A DNA stretch of 64,000 bases from the NCBI GenBank assembly GCA_022041995.1, contig CP074381.1, forward strand, positions 1,612,001 to 1,676,000. The letters are read 5' to 3'. Source of the stretch: Cupriavidus necator. Its GTDB lineage: Bacteria; Pseudomonadota; Gammaproteobacteria; Burkholderiales; Burkholderiaceae. Below the pieces are notes generated by a model. That model saw nothing but the letters and a program-made list of their open reading frames with translations, was not told the origin of the DNA and searched no databases. The stretch's first letter is position 1, and every line of letters begins with the position of its first letter. Shown here piece by piece: positions 1 to 7,658 of this stretch. Made by a program: the position numbers and the translations under genes.

Positions 1-933
1 GAAGAACACCAGCAGCGGCTTGCGCCCGATGCGGTCCGACAGCGCACCCATCAGCGGCAGCCAGATAAAGTTGGACAGGCCCACGCACATGGTGACGATG
101 AGGTTGTCGACATCGTCCAGCTTCAGCACGGTCCTGCCGAAGGTCGGCGTGTACGCCGTGATCATGTAGAACGACACCGTGGTCATCACCACCATCATGC
201 AGCCGGCCAGGATGATGCGCCAGTTGTCCAGCATCGAGCGGTAGATCTCGCTGATGGCGGGGCGGTGCTTGCGCGCTTTGAAGGCTTCGGTCTCTTCCAG
301 TGAGCGGCGGATCAGGAACAGGAACGGCACGATCAGGCAGCCAACCAGGAAGGGGATGCGCCAGCCCCATTCATCCATCTGCGCCGGCGCCAGCGTGGCG
401 TGCAGGATCACGCCGAGCAGTCCGGCGAAGATCACCGCCACCTGCTGACTGCCCGACTGCCATGCGACGTAGAAGCCCTTGCGGCCCGGCTTGGCGATCT
501 CGGACAGGTAGACCGAGACCCCGCCCAGTTCGACACCGGCGGAAAAGCCCTGCAACAGGCGCCCGGCCAGCACCAGCATCGGCGCTGCCACGCCGATGGA
601 GGCATAGCCCGGCACGCAGGCGATCAGCAGCGTGCCCAGGGCCATCAGCGCCAGCGTCATGATCAGGCCCTTGCGGCGGCCGTGGCGGTCGATATAGGCG
701 CCCAGCACGATCGCGCCCAGCGGCCGCATCAGGAAGCCCACGCCGAAGGTGGCGAGCGAAAGCATCAGCGAGGCGAACTCGTTGCCACTCGGGAAGAACG
801 TCTTCGCAATGGCGGCGGCGTAGAAGCCGTACACCATGAAGTCGTACATTTCCAGGAAGTTGCCGCTGACGACGCGGAACACGGTGCGGAACCCGTGCTG
901 CGAGCCGGAGGTGGCTGTGGAGGTATCTGACAT
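1..933 (-). CDS. MFS transporter, citrate/tricarballylate:H+ symporter type (partial, 3' end outside window)
   Basis: Inner-membrane major facilitator protein, probably importing a di- or tricarboxylate with protons. The start is the ATG at 933; the frame stays open to the window edge, so the C-terminus is missing. The N-terminus reads [10 protein letters not shown], then [17 protein letters not shown], which is typical of the metabolite:H+ symporter (MHS) branch, followed by the loop motif [12 protein letters not shown] and the later DRIGRKP motif. These two motifs and the many hydrophobic segments fix the family. Substrate is inferred from likeness to CitA/TcuC; a shikimate- or proline-type MHS carrier is possible. 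The upstream region contains a phased repeat array (1070-1130) that may control it. Confidence 0.8.
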   Translation of the reverse strand, partial: MSDTSTATSGSQHGFRTVFRVVSGNFLEMYDFMVYGFYAAAIAKTFFPSGNEFASLMLSLATFGVGFLMRPLGAIVLGAYIDRHGRRKGLIMTLALMALGTLLIACVPGYASIGVAAPMLVLAGRLLQGFSAGVELGGVSVYLSEIAKPGRKGFYVAWQSGSQQVAVIFAGLLGVILHATLAPAQMDEWGWRIPFLVGCLIVPFLFLIRRSLEETEAFKARKHRPAISEIYRSMLDNWRIILAGCMMVVMTTVSFYMITAYTPTFGRTVLKLDDVDNLIVTMCVGLSNFIWLPLMGALSDRIGRKPLLVFF

Positions 934-1069
934 GGCTGTCTCTCAGTCACCGCCGGTCGGGCCGGCGGCATGATTATTTCGGAGAAGTCAGCCAGGCGCG
1001 CGCGGGCCGCGCCATGAGGGGGAGGGATCGCCGCGGGCCTGATGACGGGGGCCAGTGTGCGCCGAGCCC

Positions 1070-1130
1070 CTGTCATTGCCCTGTCAAATGCCTTTCAGAA
1101 GCCTATCAAAGGCTGTCGAAAACCTGTCAA
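1070..1130. promoter_or_regulatory. Six phased CTGTCAA-like direct repeats (candidate PhoB/OmpR-family operator)
   Basis: Six degenerate copies of a 7-bp core start at 1070 (CTGTCAT), 1081 (CTGTCAA), 1092 (CTTTCAG), 1103 (CTATCAA), 1113 (CTGTCGA) and 1124 (CTGTCAA). The steps are 11, 11, 11, 10 and 11 bp, so all copies lie on one face of the helix. This spacing and core match the known pho-box type of site bound head-to-tail by winged-helix response regulators. It lies 137-197 bp upstream of the MFS gene that starts at 933 and downstream of the histidine kinase gene ending at 1163. Confidence 0.5.
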
Positions 1131-1162
1131 GGCGCCGGGGATCGCGCGCGCTCAGGTGACCC

Positions 1163-2512
1163 TCAGGCGCGCCGGAAGCACGCGCTGACCACCAGCCCCG
1201 TGGCCGGGGCGGCGCGGTTGGCCAGCAGCAGCCGGCCGCCGTTGCGCTGCATGATGCGGTTGACGATAGACATGCCCAGCCCGGCGCCCTTGGCCTCGCT
1301 GCGCGCGGCGTCGAGCCGGTAGAAGGGACGCGTGAGCAGCGACAGCTGGCCGTCGGGCACGCCGTTGCCGTGGTCGGCCACGGTCAGCACGGCTTCCTTG
1401 TCGTCCACCTGCGTGGAGATCTCAACCACGGCCATGCCGCTCAGCTCGTCCTTGGCATAGCGGCGCGCGTTCTCGACCAGGTTGTCCAGGATGCGCTGCA
1501 CTTCCATGCGGTTGGCCACGGCCATCACCGGCTCATTGGCGCGCACGTGCACGCGCACGTCGTCATGCGCGGCGTAGACGCCCACCGCATCGTGCACCAG
1601 CGCCGACAGGTCCACCGGCTCCACGGTTTCCAACGGCGGCCGCGCGTAGTTGAGGAACTGGCCGATGATCGCGTCCATCTGTTCGATGTCGGCGATCATG
1701 GCGTCGCGCGTGACGGTGTCCATCGGCGACATCTCGGTTTCCAGGCGCAGCCGCGTCAGCGGCGTGCGCAGGTCGTGCGAGATGCCGGCCAGCATCACTA
1801 CGCGGTCGTCGTCGAGCTGGCGCAGGTCGCGCACCATCTGGTTGAAGCTGTGGTTGGCCAGTGCCACCTCGCTGGCGCCGTGCTCGGGCAGCGGCGGCGG
1901 GTCGCCGCCGGCGCCGATGGCGCGGGCGGCGTTGGCCAGCCGCTTGAGCGGGTAGTTGACGCGCGCGGTGATAAAAGCCGCGCCGATGATCGACAGCAGC
2001 AGCGCGGCAATGCTCCACCACAGCCACTGGATGCCGGGCACGCGCTCGAAGCGCTCCGGGCTGATCGCCACCCAGTAGTCGTCGCCCTCGATCTCGAAGC
2101 TGACCCACACGCCGGGAATGTCGTTGACGGTGGTGGCCAGCACCGTGTCCTCGCCCAGGCGGCTGCGGATCTCCTGCTGCACCAGGGTGGTCAGGAACGG
2201 GTTGGCGGTGGGCGCGGCGAAGTCGTCGTCCTTCTCGCGCGGATAGACCTTGATGCCTTCGTTCTGCACCAGGTCGAGCAGCAGGAAGCGCCGCCGCGCC
2301 GGGTCGGAGTAGAGCAGCGCGGCCCGCGTGAGCTTGACCACGCTGACCACCTGCATGGCGATCTGCTGCGCGCGCGGGGCGCGTTCGAACAGCCGGTAGC
2401 TCTGGAACCAGATGCCCAGCGAAATCGCCAGCAGCAGGGCGATAAGCATGAAGGTCCGCCAGAACAGCGAACCAAAGAACCGCGTTGCGGTTCTACCGAT
2501 AACGGTCGCCAC
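1163..2512 (-). CDS. envZ: Sensor histidine kinase, EnvZ-like
   Basis: Inner-membrane sensor kinase partnering the OmpR-like regulator encoded 24 bp upstream. The 449-residue protein has a first membrane segment at about 20-42, a periplasmic loop of about 120 residues, a second segment at about 163-184, a HAMP linker, an H-box with HDLRTPLTRL (phospho-acceptor His246), the N-box NLVENARRY and the G-boxes DHGNGVP and GAGLGMSI. It autophosphorylates and passes the phosphate to the regulator. Domain order and length fit the EnvZ family; the stimulus cannot be read from the sequence. It is co-transcribed with ompR on the minus strand. Confidence 0.85.
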   Translation of the reverse strand: MATVIGRTATRFFGSLFWRTFMLIALLLAISLGIWFQSYRLFERAPRAQQIAMQVVSVVKLTRAALLYSDPARRRFLLLDLVQNEGIKVYPREKDDDFAAPTANPFLTTLVQQEIRSRLGEDTVLATTVNDIPGVWVSFEIEGDDYWVAISPERFERVPGIQWLWWSIAALLLSIIGAAFITARVNYPLKRLANAARAIGAGGDPPPLPEHGASEVALANHSFNQMVRDLRQLDDDRVVMLAGISHDLRTPLTRLRLETEMSPMDTVTRDAMIADIEQMDAIIGQFLNYARPPLETVEPVDLSALVHDAVGVYAAHDDVRVHVRANEPVMAVANRMEVQRILDNLVENARRYAKDELSGMAVVEISTQVDDKEAVLTVADHGNGVPDGQLSLLTRPFYRLDAARSEAKGAGLGMSIVNRIMQRNGGRLLLANRAAPATGLVVSACFRRA

Positions 2513-2536
2513 GATAGGAACAGCGGCCGTAATCGG

Positions 2537-3259
2537 CTATTTCACGCCATCGGGGATGAAGACGTAGCCCAGGCCCCACACCGTCTGGATAAAACGTGGG
2601 TTGCTGGGGTCCGGCTCGATCAGCTTGCGCAGGCGCGAAATCTGCACGTCCAGGCTGCGGTCGAACACTTCGTATTCGCGGCCGCGCGCCATTTCCATCA
2701 GCTTCTCGCGCGACAGCGGCTGGCGCGGATGGCGGGCGAATACCTTGAGGACGGAGAACTCGCCGGTGGTCAGCGTGATTTCCTCGTCGTTCTTGGTCAG
2801 CGTGCGCGTGGCCAGGTTCAGCACGAAGTCGCCGAAGGCGAAGGTCTCTGGCGTTTCCGAGGGGGCGCCGGGCACTTCGGCCGGGCCTTTGCGGCGCAGC
2901 ACCGCGTGGATGCGCGCGATCAGCTCGCGCGGATTGAACGGCTTGGGCAGGTAGTCGTCGGCGCCCATCTCCAGCCCGACGATGCGGTCCACGTCCTCGC
3001 CCTTGGCGGTGAGCATGATGATCGGGGTCTGGTCATTGGCCCCGCGCAGCCGGCGGCAGATCGACAGGCCGTCTTCGCCCGGCATCATCAGGTCCAGCAC
3101 CAGCAGGTCGAAACGCTCGCGCAGCCAGAGCTTGTTCATCGCGGTGGCGTTTTCCGCCACCAGCACGGTGAAACCCTGTTCGCCCAGATAGCGGCGCAGC
3201 AAATCGCGCAGACGCGGGTCATCGTCGACGACAAGAATCTTGTGGCTGGTATTTTCCAT
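2537..3259 (-). CDS. ompR: Response regulator, OmpR family
   Basis: DNA-binding response regulator of the pair with the downstream EnvZ-like kinase. The 240-residue protein has a receiver domain with the acidic pocket VVDDD (11-14), phospho-acceptor Asp56 in LVLDLMMP and Lys106 in LPKPF, then a winged-helix domain ending in the conserved FIQTVWGLGYVFIPD. It is the first gene of a minus-strand two-gene operon; the region 3260-3574 separates it from a divergent small gene and holds an AT-richer stretch just upstream that probably contains its promoter. The targets are unknown here, though such regulators usually control porins and envelope genes. Confidence 0.88.
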   Translation of the reverse strand: MENTSHKILVVDDDPRLRDLLRRYLGEQGFTVLVAENATAMNKLWLRERFDLLVLDLMMPGEDGLSICRRLRGANDQTPIIMLTAKGEDVDRIVGLEMGADDYLPKPFNPRELIARIHAVLRRKGPAEVPGAPSETPETFAFGDFVLNLATRTLTKNDEEITLTTGEFSVLKVFARHPRQPLSREKLMEMARGREYEVFDRSLDVQISRLRKLIEPDPSNPRFIQTVWGLGYVFIPDGVK

Positions 3260-3574
3260 GGCGGTATCTTAGCGACTATCGCTTTCGCTCAAAATGGCTT
3301 AACAAAACGTTACATACTTTACCCCGTGGTATGGCAGTGTGCACCAATCGTGCGATTACACTGCGCAATCCGTCTTTTTGGGCACCATGCGCGGCAGATT
3401 TCCACGCTTTTGCACCAGACGTACCACTGCCTCGCCCAGCCTGCCTCGCCCGCGCTGGCGCGATGCTTGCAGAGGGTGCGGCGCCGGACGGGGTACCGGA
3501 ATTCCCGGCTTCAGGGCAGGCTATCCAGTCGGTCCCAAAGACTGCTTTTCCCGAAGCCAAGATCGCCATTATCA
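3260..3574. other. Divergent intergenic region ompR / small exported protein
   Basis: No gene is supported here. The first 60 bases next to ompR are AT-richer (for example around 3285-3320) and presumably contain its promoter. I see no clear operator or terminator. The plus strand is open through this stretch in one frame, but only because the DNA is GC-rich. Confidence 0.5.
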
Positions 3575-3922
3575 ATGAAAGTGAACCGAACCCGGCACGG
3601 GCTTCCGCAGCATGGTATCGCCGGCGCCTGCATTGTGCTGGCGCTGGCCGTGCTGGCGCTGTGCATTCCGGCCGGGACGGTGCAGGCACAATCGGCCGGC
3701 ATGGGCAACCTGCTCAAGCGCCATCCGTCGACCCAGGCCAGCGATCCCGGCAACAGCCAGCGCGAGGCGCGGGCCCGCGCCGAGCGCCATCGCGCCGAGC
3801 AGCGCGACGCCGAGCGCCGGCGCGGGGACGAACGCGGCGGCTCGCGCCTGTCGCCGGACGAGCGCCGCAAGCTGCGCAAGAACCTCTACGACTTCGGGCG
3901 CGATATCTACCAGGGCGGCTGA
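3575..3922 (+). CDS. Small exported basic protein of unknown function
   Basis: A 115-residue protein with an N-terminal signal peptide: MKVNRTRHG is followed by a hydrophobic stretch (IAGACIVLALAVLALCIPAG) and the likely cleavage site VQAQS. The mature part is strongly charged, rich in Arg, Ala and Glu (REARARAERHRAEQRD), and ends DFGRDIYQGG. The start at 3575 was chosen because it is the ATG that creates the signal peptide; the frame stays open far upstream but without coding character. It is transcribed divergently from ompR, so it may be a periplasmic envelope or stress protein. I recognise no named family. Confidence 0.65.
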   Translation: MKVNRTRHGLPQHGIAGACIVLALAVLALCIPAGTVQAQSAGMGNLLKRHPSTQASDPGNSQREARARAERHRAEQRDAERRRGDERGGSRLSPDERRKLRKNLYDFGRDIYQGG

Positions 3923-3968
3923 TCCGTTCTTATCGTGCCGCGCCCCCCATGGTACGCCACTGTGGCGC

Positions 3969-5231
3969 TTAGCCACGTGGCTGGAAGTGCCGCAGGAAAT
4001 CCACGAAGACCTCCGCCGCCAGCTGGGCATCCTCTGCCGTGATGGTTTCCTGCGGGTTGTGGCTGATGCCGCCGTTGCCGCAACGCACGAACAGCATGGC
4101 CACGTCGGTGATGCGCTGCATCATCATGGCGTCATGGCCGGCGCCGGAGGGCAGCTCGAAGGCCTGCAGCCCGCGCTTCTTCAGCACCGCCCCGAACTGG
4201 TCCATCAGCCAGCGCGCGCACGGCGCGTTGTTGACCGGGGGCACGCGCTCCACCTGGGCGGCCAGCCCGCGCCGTGCCGCGATCTGGCCGATGCCGGCCA
4301 CGATGTCGGCGATGGCGGCCTCGCGGATGCCATCCTCGCCGGCGCGAATATCCATCGAGAAGGTGCAGGCCGCCGGGATGACATTGCTCGACCCGTTGGG
4401 CACCTGCAGCTGACCCACCGTGCCGACCAGCGTCGGCGCCGCCGCGCAGCGCTGCTCCACCAGCAGGATCATCTCCGCCGCGCCGGCGGCGGCGTCGCGG
4501 CGCATGCCCATCGGCGTGGTGCCGGCGTGGCTGGCCAGGCCTTCGACCCGCACCGCAAAGCGGCTGCTGCCCGCGATCTGCGTGACCACGCCCAGCGGCA
4601 GGCCGTGGTGCAGCAGCACCGGGCCCTGCTCGATATGCACCTCGACAAAACCCAGCAGCGACGCCGGATCGACCGCCGCGGCGCGCAGGGCCTGCCGATC
4701 GCCCGCGCCGGGCAGGTCCGATGCCGCCAGCGCCTCGCGCAGCGTGATGCCGTCCGCGTCCTGGCGCTCCAGCAGGGCGGGATCGAAGCGGCCAGCCAGC
4801 ACGCTGCTGGCCAGGAAGCTGGTCTTGAAGCGCAGGCCTTCCTCTTCGGCGAACCCCACCACTTCAAAGTGATAGGGCAGGCGGATGCCGGCCTGGTTGA
4901 GCGCGCCGACCACGGCGATCGGCAGCAGGATGCCAAGCCGGCCGTCATAGCGCCCGCCATTGCGCACGGTGTCGAAGTGCGAGCCGGTCATCAGCACGCG
5001 CGCGCCGGGCACGGCCGGGTCGGCCGCATAACGGCCGATGACGTTGCCGATGGCGTCGATCCGCACCTGCATGCCGGCCGCCTCCATCCATTGCGCAAGC
5101 CGGGCCTGCGCGGCGCGATGGGCCGGGGTCAGGTAGGCGCAGGTGAGGCCGCCTTCCATGTCGGAGAAACGGGCGAGCTGGTCGGCGTGGGCGAGAATAG
5201 CGTCGCCGAGGGAAGCTGAGGTCTGCGTCAT
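3969..5231 (-). CDS. Zn-dependent allantoate / N-carbamoyl-L-amino-acid amidohydrolase (M20 family)
   Basis: Cytosolic metal-dependent amidohydrolase of about 420 residues that releases ammonia and CO2 from ureido compounds. Metal-site motifs of the AllC/HyuC/beta-ureidopropionase group are present: GSHFDT (His85, Asp87), GGRYDG (Asp96), the glutamates in GFAEEEG (about 129-131), VHIEQG, and the C-terminal SGAGHDA and GISHNP. The start at 5231 (MTQTSAS) is preferred over an upstream in-frame codon that would run into hpnD. The two M20 proteins in this window (see 17941) are distant paralogues. The allantoate assignment is likely but the substrate is not proven. Confidence 0.8.
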   Translation of the reverse strand: MTQTSASLGDAILAHADQLARFSDMEGGLTCAYLTPAHRAAQARLAQWMEAAGMQVRIDAIGNVIGRYAADPAVPGARVLMTGSHFDTVRNGGRYDGRLGILLPIAVVGALNQAGIRLPYHFEVVGFAEEEGLRFKTSFLASSVLAGRFDPALLERQDADGITLREALAASDLPGAGDRQALRAAAVDPASLLGFVEVHIEQGPVLLHHGLPLGVVTQIAGSSRFAVRVEGLASHAGTTPMGMRRDAAAGAAEMILLVEQRCAAAPTLVGTVGQLQVPNGSSNVIPAACTFSMDIRAGEDGIREAAIADIVAGIGQIAARRGLAAQVERVPPVNNAPCARWLMDQFGAVLKKRGLQAFELPSGAGHDAMMMQRITDVAMLFVRCGNGGISHNPQETITAEDAQLAAEVFVDFLRHFQPRG

Positions 5232-5275
5232 GGCGGTACGGCTTGGGGTGGGGCGGTCAGGAAAAAGGAGCAGAA

Positions 5276-6112
5276 CTAGCTGTTGCGCAACCAGGTCTTC
5301 CAGGCAATCCACAGCTTGCGCAGCGGGGTCAGCGCGATGCGCTGGTTCAGCACCTGGAACTGGCTGGCTTCCAGCTCGTCGAGCAGCGCGTGGTAGATCG
5401 CGCCCATCAGCAGGCCGGCACGCTGGGCGCGGCGGTCCTGCTTCGGCAGCAGCGCCAGTGCCTCATGGTACAGCGCGCGGGCACGGCCGGCGTGGTACTG
5501 CATCAGCGCGACAAAGCGCTCGGAATGCTGGCCCTTCAGGATCTCGGATGCGGGGACCTGGAACTGCTGCAGCGTATTGACCGGCAGGTAGATGCGCCCG
5601 CGCCGCGCGTCCTCGCCGACGTCGCGCAGGATATTGACCAGTTGCAGCGACTGGCCAAGCTTCTCGGCAAATGCCAGCGTCTGCGGGTCGGTATAGCCGA
5701 ACAGCCGCGCGCTGAGTGTGCCGACCACGCCGGCCACGCAATGGCAGTATCGGTTCAGGGCGGCCTCGTCCAGGTAGCGGGTCTGGGTCAGGTCCATTTC
5801 CATGCCTTCCAGCACTTCGGACATCTCGCCCTGGGGCAGGCCGGCGCTGCGCACATGCGGCTGCAGGGCCTTGGTGGTCGGATGGGTCGGCTCGCCCTCG
5901 AACAGGCGGCGCAGTTCGGCGCGCCACCAGTCCAGTTGCTGGTGGGCCAGGCCCGCGTCATGGGTGTCGTCGACCACGTCGTCGACTTCGCGGCACCAGG
6001 CGTACAGCGCGGTGATGGCGCGGCGGCGCTCGGCGGGCAGGAACAGGAAGCTGTAATAGAAGCTCGAGCCGCTCTGGGCGACTTTCTCTTGGCAATACTG
6101 ATCGGGCGTCAC
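5276..6112 (-). CDS. hpnD: Presqualene diphosphate synthase HpnD
   Basis: Squalene/phytoene synthase-family enzyme joining two farnesyl diphosphates to presqualene diphosphate, the first committed step to squalene and hopanoids. The first aspartate-rich motif is REVDDVVDD (about 42-49) and the second is NILRDVGEDARRGR, followed by IYLP; both coordinate Mg2+ and the diphosphates. I set the start at a GTG (6112, VTPDQYCQEK), which gives 278 residues, the usual HpnD length; the frame is open further upstream but there encodes no conserved sequence. No hpnC or hpnE lies beside it in this window. It is followed at 44 bp by the M20 amidohydrolase gene. Confidence 0.85.
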   Translation of the reverse strand: MTPDQYCQEKVAQSGSSFYYSFLFLPAERRRAITALYAWCREVDDVVDDTHDAGLAHQQLDWWRAELRRLFEGEPTHPTTKALQPHVRSAGLPQGEMSEVLEGMEMDLTQTRYLDEAALNRYCHCVAGVVGTLSARLFGYTDPQTLAFAEKLGQSLQLVNILRDVGEDARRGRIYLPVNTLQQFQVPASEILKGQHSERFVALMQYHAGRARALYHEALALLPKQDRRAQRAGLLMGAIYHALLDELEASQFQVLNQRIALTPLRKLWIAWKTWLRNS

Positions 6113-6496
6113 GCCGGTCTCGGGTCGAAGATGTGGGGGGAAGCGCCAGCGGCGCGGCGGATTGTAGCATCGCGCTGGGCAGGGTATGGTCGCGCATGCC
6201 GACGCCTGTCGGCCCAGTCCACCGGCCCGGAACGGCAGCTGAGTCTTCATTCCAGCCGTTTCGTCGCCTGCCGTTTGACGCACCCGGGGGCGATCGCTAT
6301 ATTACTGACCGGCAAGTTATTTATTGCCAATGCCGGCTGCCTGCGGCCATTCCGACGGCCCCGACGACCTCCCGGGCGCGGGGGATTGCGGTCACCGGCC
6401 AGTCTTGTCAGTTGTTTCCAACCGACTCGTTGCCTACCGATGCCAGTGCTTTGCCAAGTGCCGGAAGTTGCGGCTGCAGATACCCCTGTCGTTACG
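6113..6496. other. Divergent intergenic region hpnD / RND efflux operon
   Basis: About 380 bp between two divergent transcription units. The plus strand is open in one frame across it, but no conserved protein is encoded. AT-rich sequence around 6295-6330 (containing TATATTACTG) is the most likely place for the efflux operon promoter. I see no strong inverted repeat for a local repressor. Confidence 0.4.
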
Positions 6497-7654
6497 ATGC
6501 CGCCGCGCCACCTCGGTCGAGGCATGATCGTAGCCGCACTTTTGACGGCCAGCCTGCTGGCCCTGGCCGGCTGTGGCAAGAAGGCCGAGCCGGCGCCGGA
6601 GGTCCGCCCGGTGCGCCTGATGCAGCTGAGCCCGCACAACGGCAAGACCGCCTTCGAGTTCTCCGGCGACGTGCGCCCGCGCGTGGAGTCGCGGCTGGGC
6701 TTCCGCGTGGGGGGCAAGATTGCCGCCAGGCTGGTCGATGTGGGCGCGGTGGTCAGCAAGGGCCAGCCGCTGGCGCGCCTTGATCCCACCGACCTGTCGC
6801 TGGCCGAGGCCGGCTCGCGCGCCCAGTTCGAGGCCGCGAAGACTGACCGCGACCTGGCCGCCGCCGACCTGAAGCGCTACAACGACCTGTTCGCCAGAGG
6901 CTTTATCAGCGCTGCCGAGCAGCACCGGCGCCAGGCCAACTACGACGCCGCCGAATCGCGGCTGCGCCAGGCCCAGGCCGGGCTGCGCAGCCAGTCCAAC
7001 CAGACCGGCTATTCGGTCCTGCATGCCGACGCGGACGGTGTGGTCACGGCGATCGATGCCGAGGTGGGCCAGGTGGTGACGCCTGGCCAGCCGGTGGTGC
7101 GCGTGGCGCAGACGGCAGAGAAGGAAGTCGCCATCGGCCTGCCCGAAGACCAGGTCGACCTGCTGCGCGGCATTACCGACGTGACCATCCATACCTGGGC
7201 CGAGCCGCAGCGCACGCTGCCTGGCCGCGTGCGCGAGATTGCCGCGGCGGCCGACCCGGTCACCCGCACCTATGCCACCCGCGTGACGGTGCCGAATCCG
7301 CCCGCCGACCTCAAGCTCGGCATGACCGCAGTGGTGACCTTCATGCGCACCGGCGCCACCCCGGCCATCCGGGTGCCGCTGACCGCGCTGCTGCAGGAGC
7401 AGGGCCGCAACCAGGTCTGGATCTATGACGCCGCAGCCGGCACGGTCAAGCCGGTGCCGGTGACGCTGGGCGAGGCCATCGGCAACGAGGTGGAGGTGCG
7501 CCAGGGCCTGGCCCCGGGCCAGACCATCGTCACCGCCGGGGTGCACCTGCTGCGCGCGGGCCAGAAGGTGCGCCCGCTGCAGACGGTCGCGCCTGCGGCA
7601 GGACCTGCTTCGGCCCCGGCATCGGCACCGGCCGCCACCCCGAGGCAGGGGTGA
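6497..7654 (+). CDS. RND efflux periplasmic adaptor lipoprotein
   Basis: Membrane-fusion protein that links the inner-membrane RND pump (next gene, 4 bp downstream) to an outer-membrane channel. The N-terminus is a lipoprotein signal ending in the lipobox LALAGC (Cys26 with the ATG at 6497). It continues with the lipoyl-like beta barrel VESRLGFRVGGKI, an alpha hairpin (about 100-170) and the beta-barrel domain containing GLPEDQVDLL. The tail is low-complexity (alternating Ala, Pro and Ser). An in-frame ATG at 6440 would add 19 residues before the signal; 6497 is preferred because it gives a normal signal length. No outer-membrane factor gene follows. The substrate is unknown. Confidence 0.82.
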   Translation: MPPRHLGRGMIVAALLTASLLALAGCGKKAEPAPEVRPVRLMQLSPHNGKTAFEFSGDVRPRVESRLGFRVGGKIAARLVDVGAVVSKGQPLARLDPTDLSLAEAGSRAQFEAAKTDRDLAAADLKRYNDLFARGFISAAEQHRRQANYDAAESRLRQAQAGLRSQSNQTGYSVLHADADGVVTAIDAEVGQVVTPGQPVVRVAQTAEKEVAIGLPEDQVDLLRGITDVTIHTWAEPQRTLPGRVREIAAAADPVTRTYATRVTVPNPPADLKLGMTAVVTFMRTGATPAIRVPLTALLQEQGRNQVWIYDAAAGTVKPVPVTLGEAIGNEVEVRQGLAPGQTIVTAGVHLLRAGQKVRPLQTVAPAAGPASAPASAPAATPRQG

Positions 7655-7658
7655 GCGG

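Noticed and set aside
1370..3574. Very long open frame on the plus strand antisense to envZ and ompR
   Set aside because: It is the mirror of strongly conserved genes on the other strand, in GC-rich DNA where stop codons are rare. Only its last 115 codons (3575-3922) have a signal peptide and are kept.
5243..6496. Plus-strand open frame running into the RND adaptor gene
   Set aside because: The part before 6497 is antisense to hpnD and has no conserved residues; the adaptor itself begins at a lipoprotein signal.
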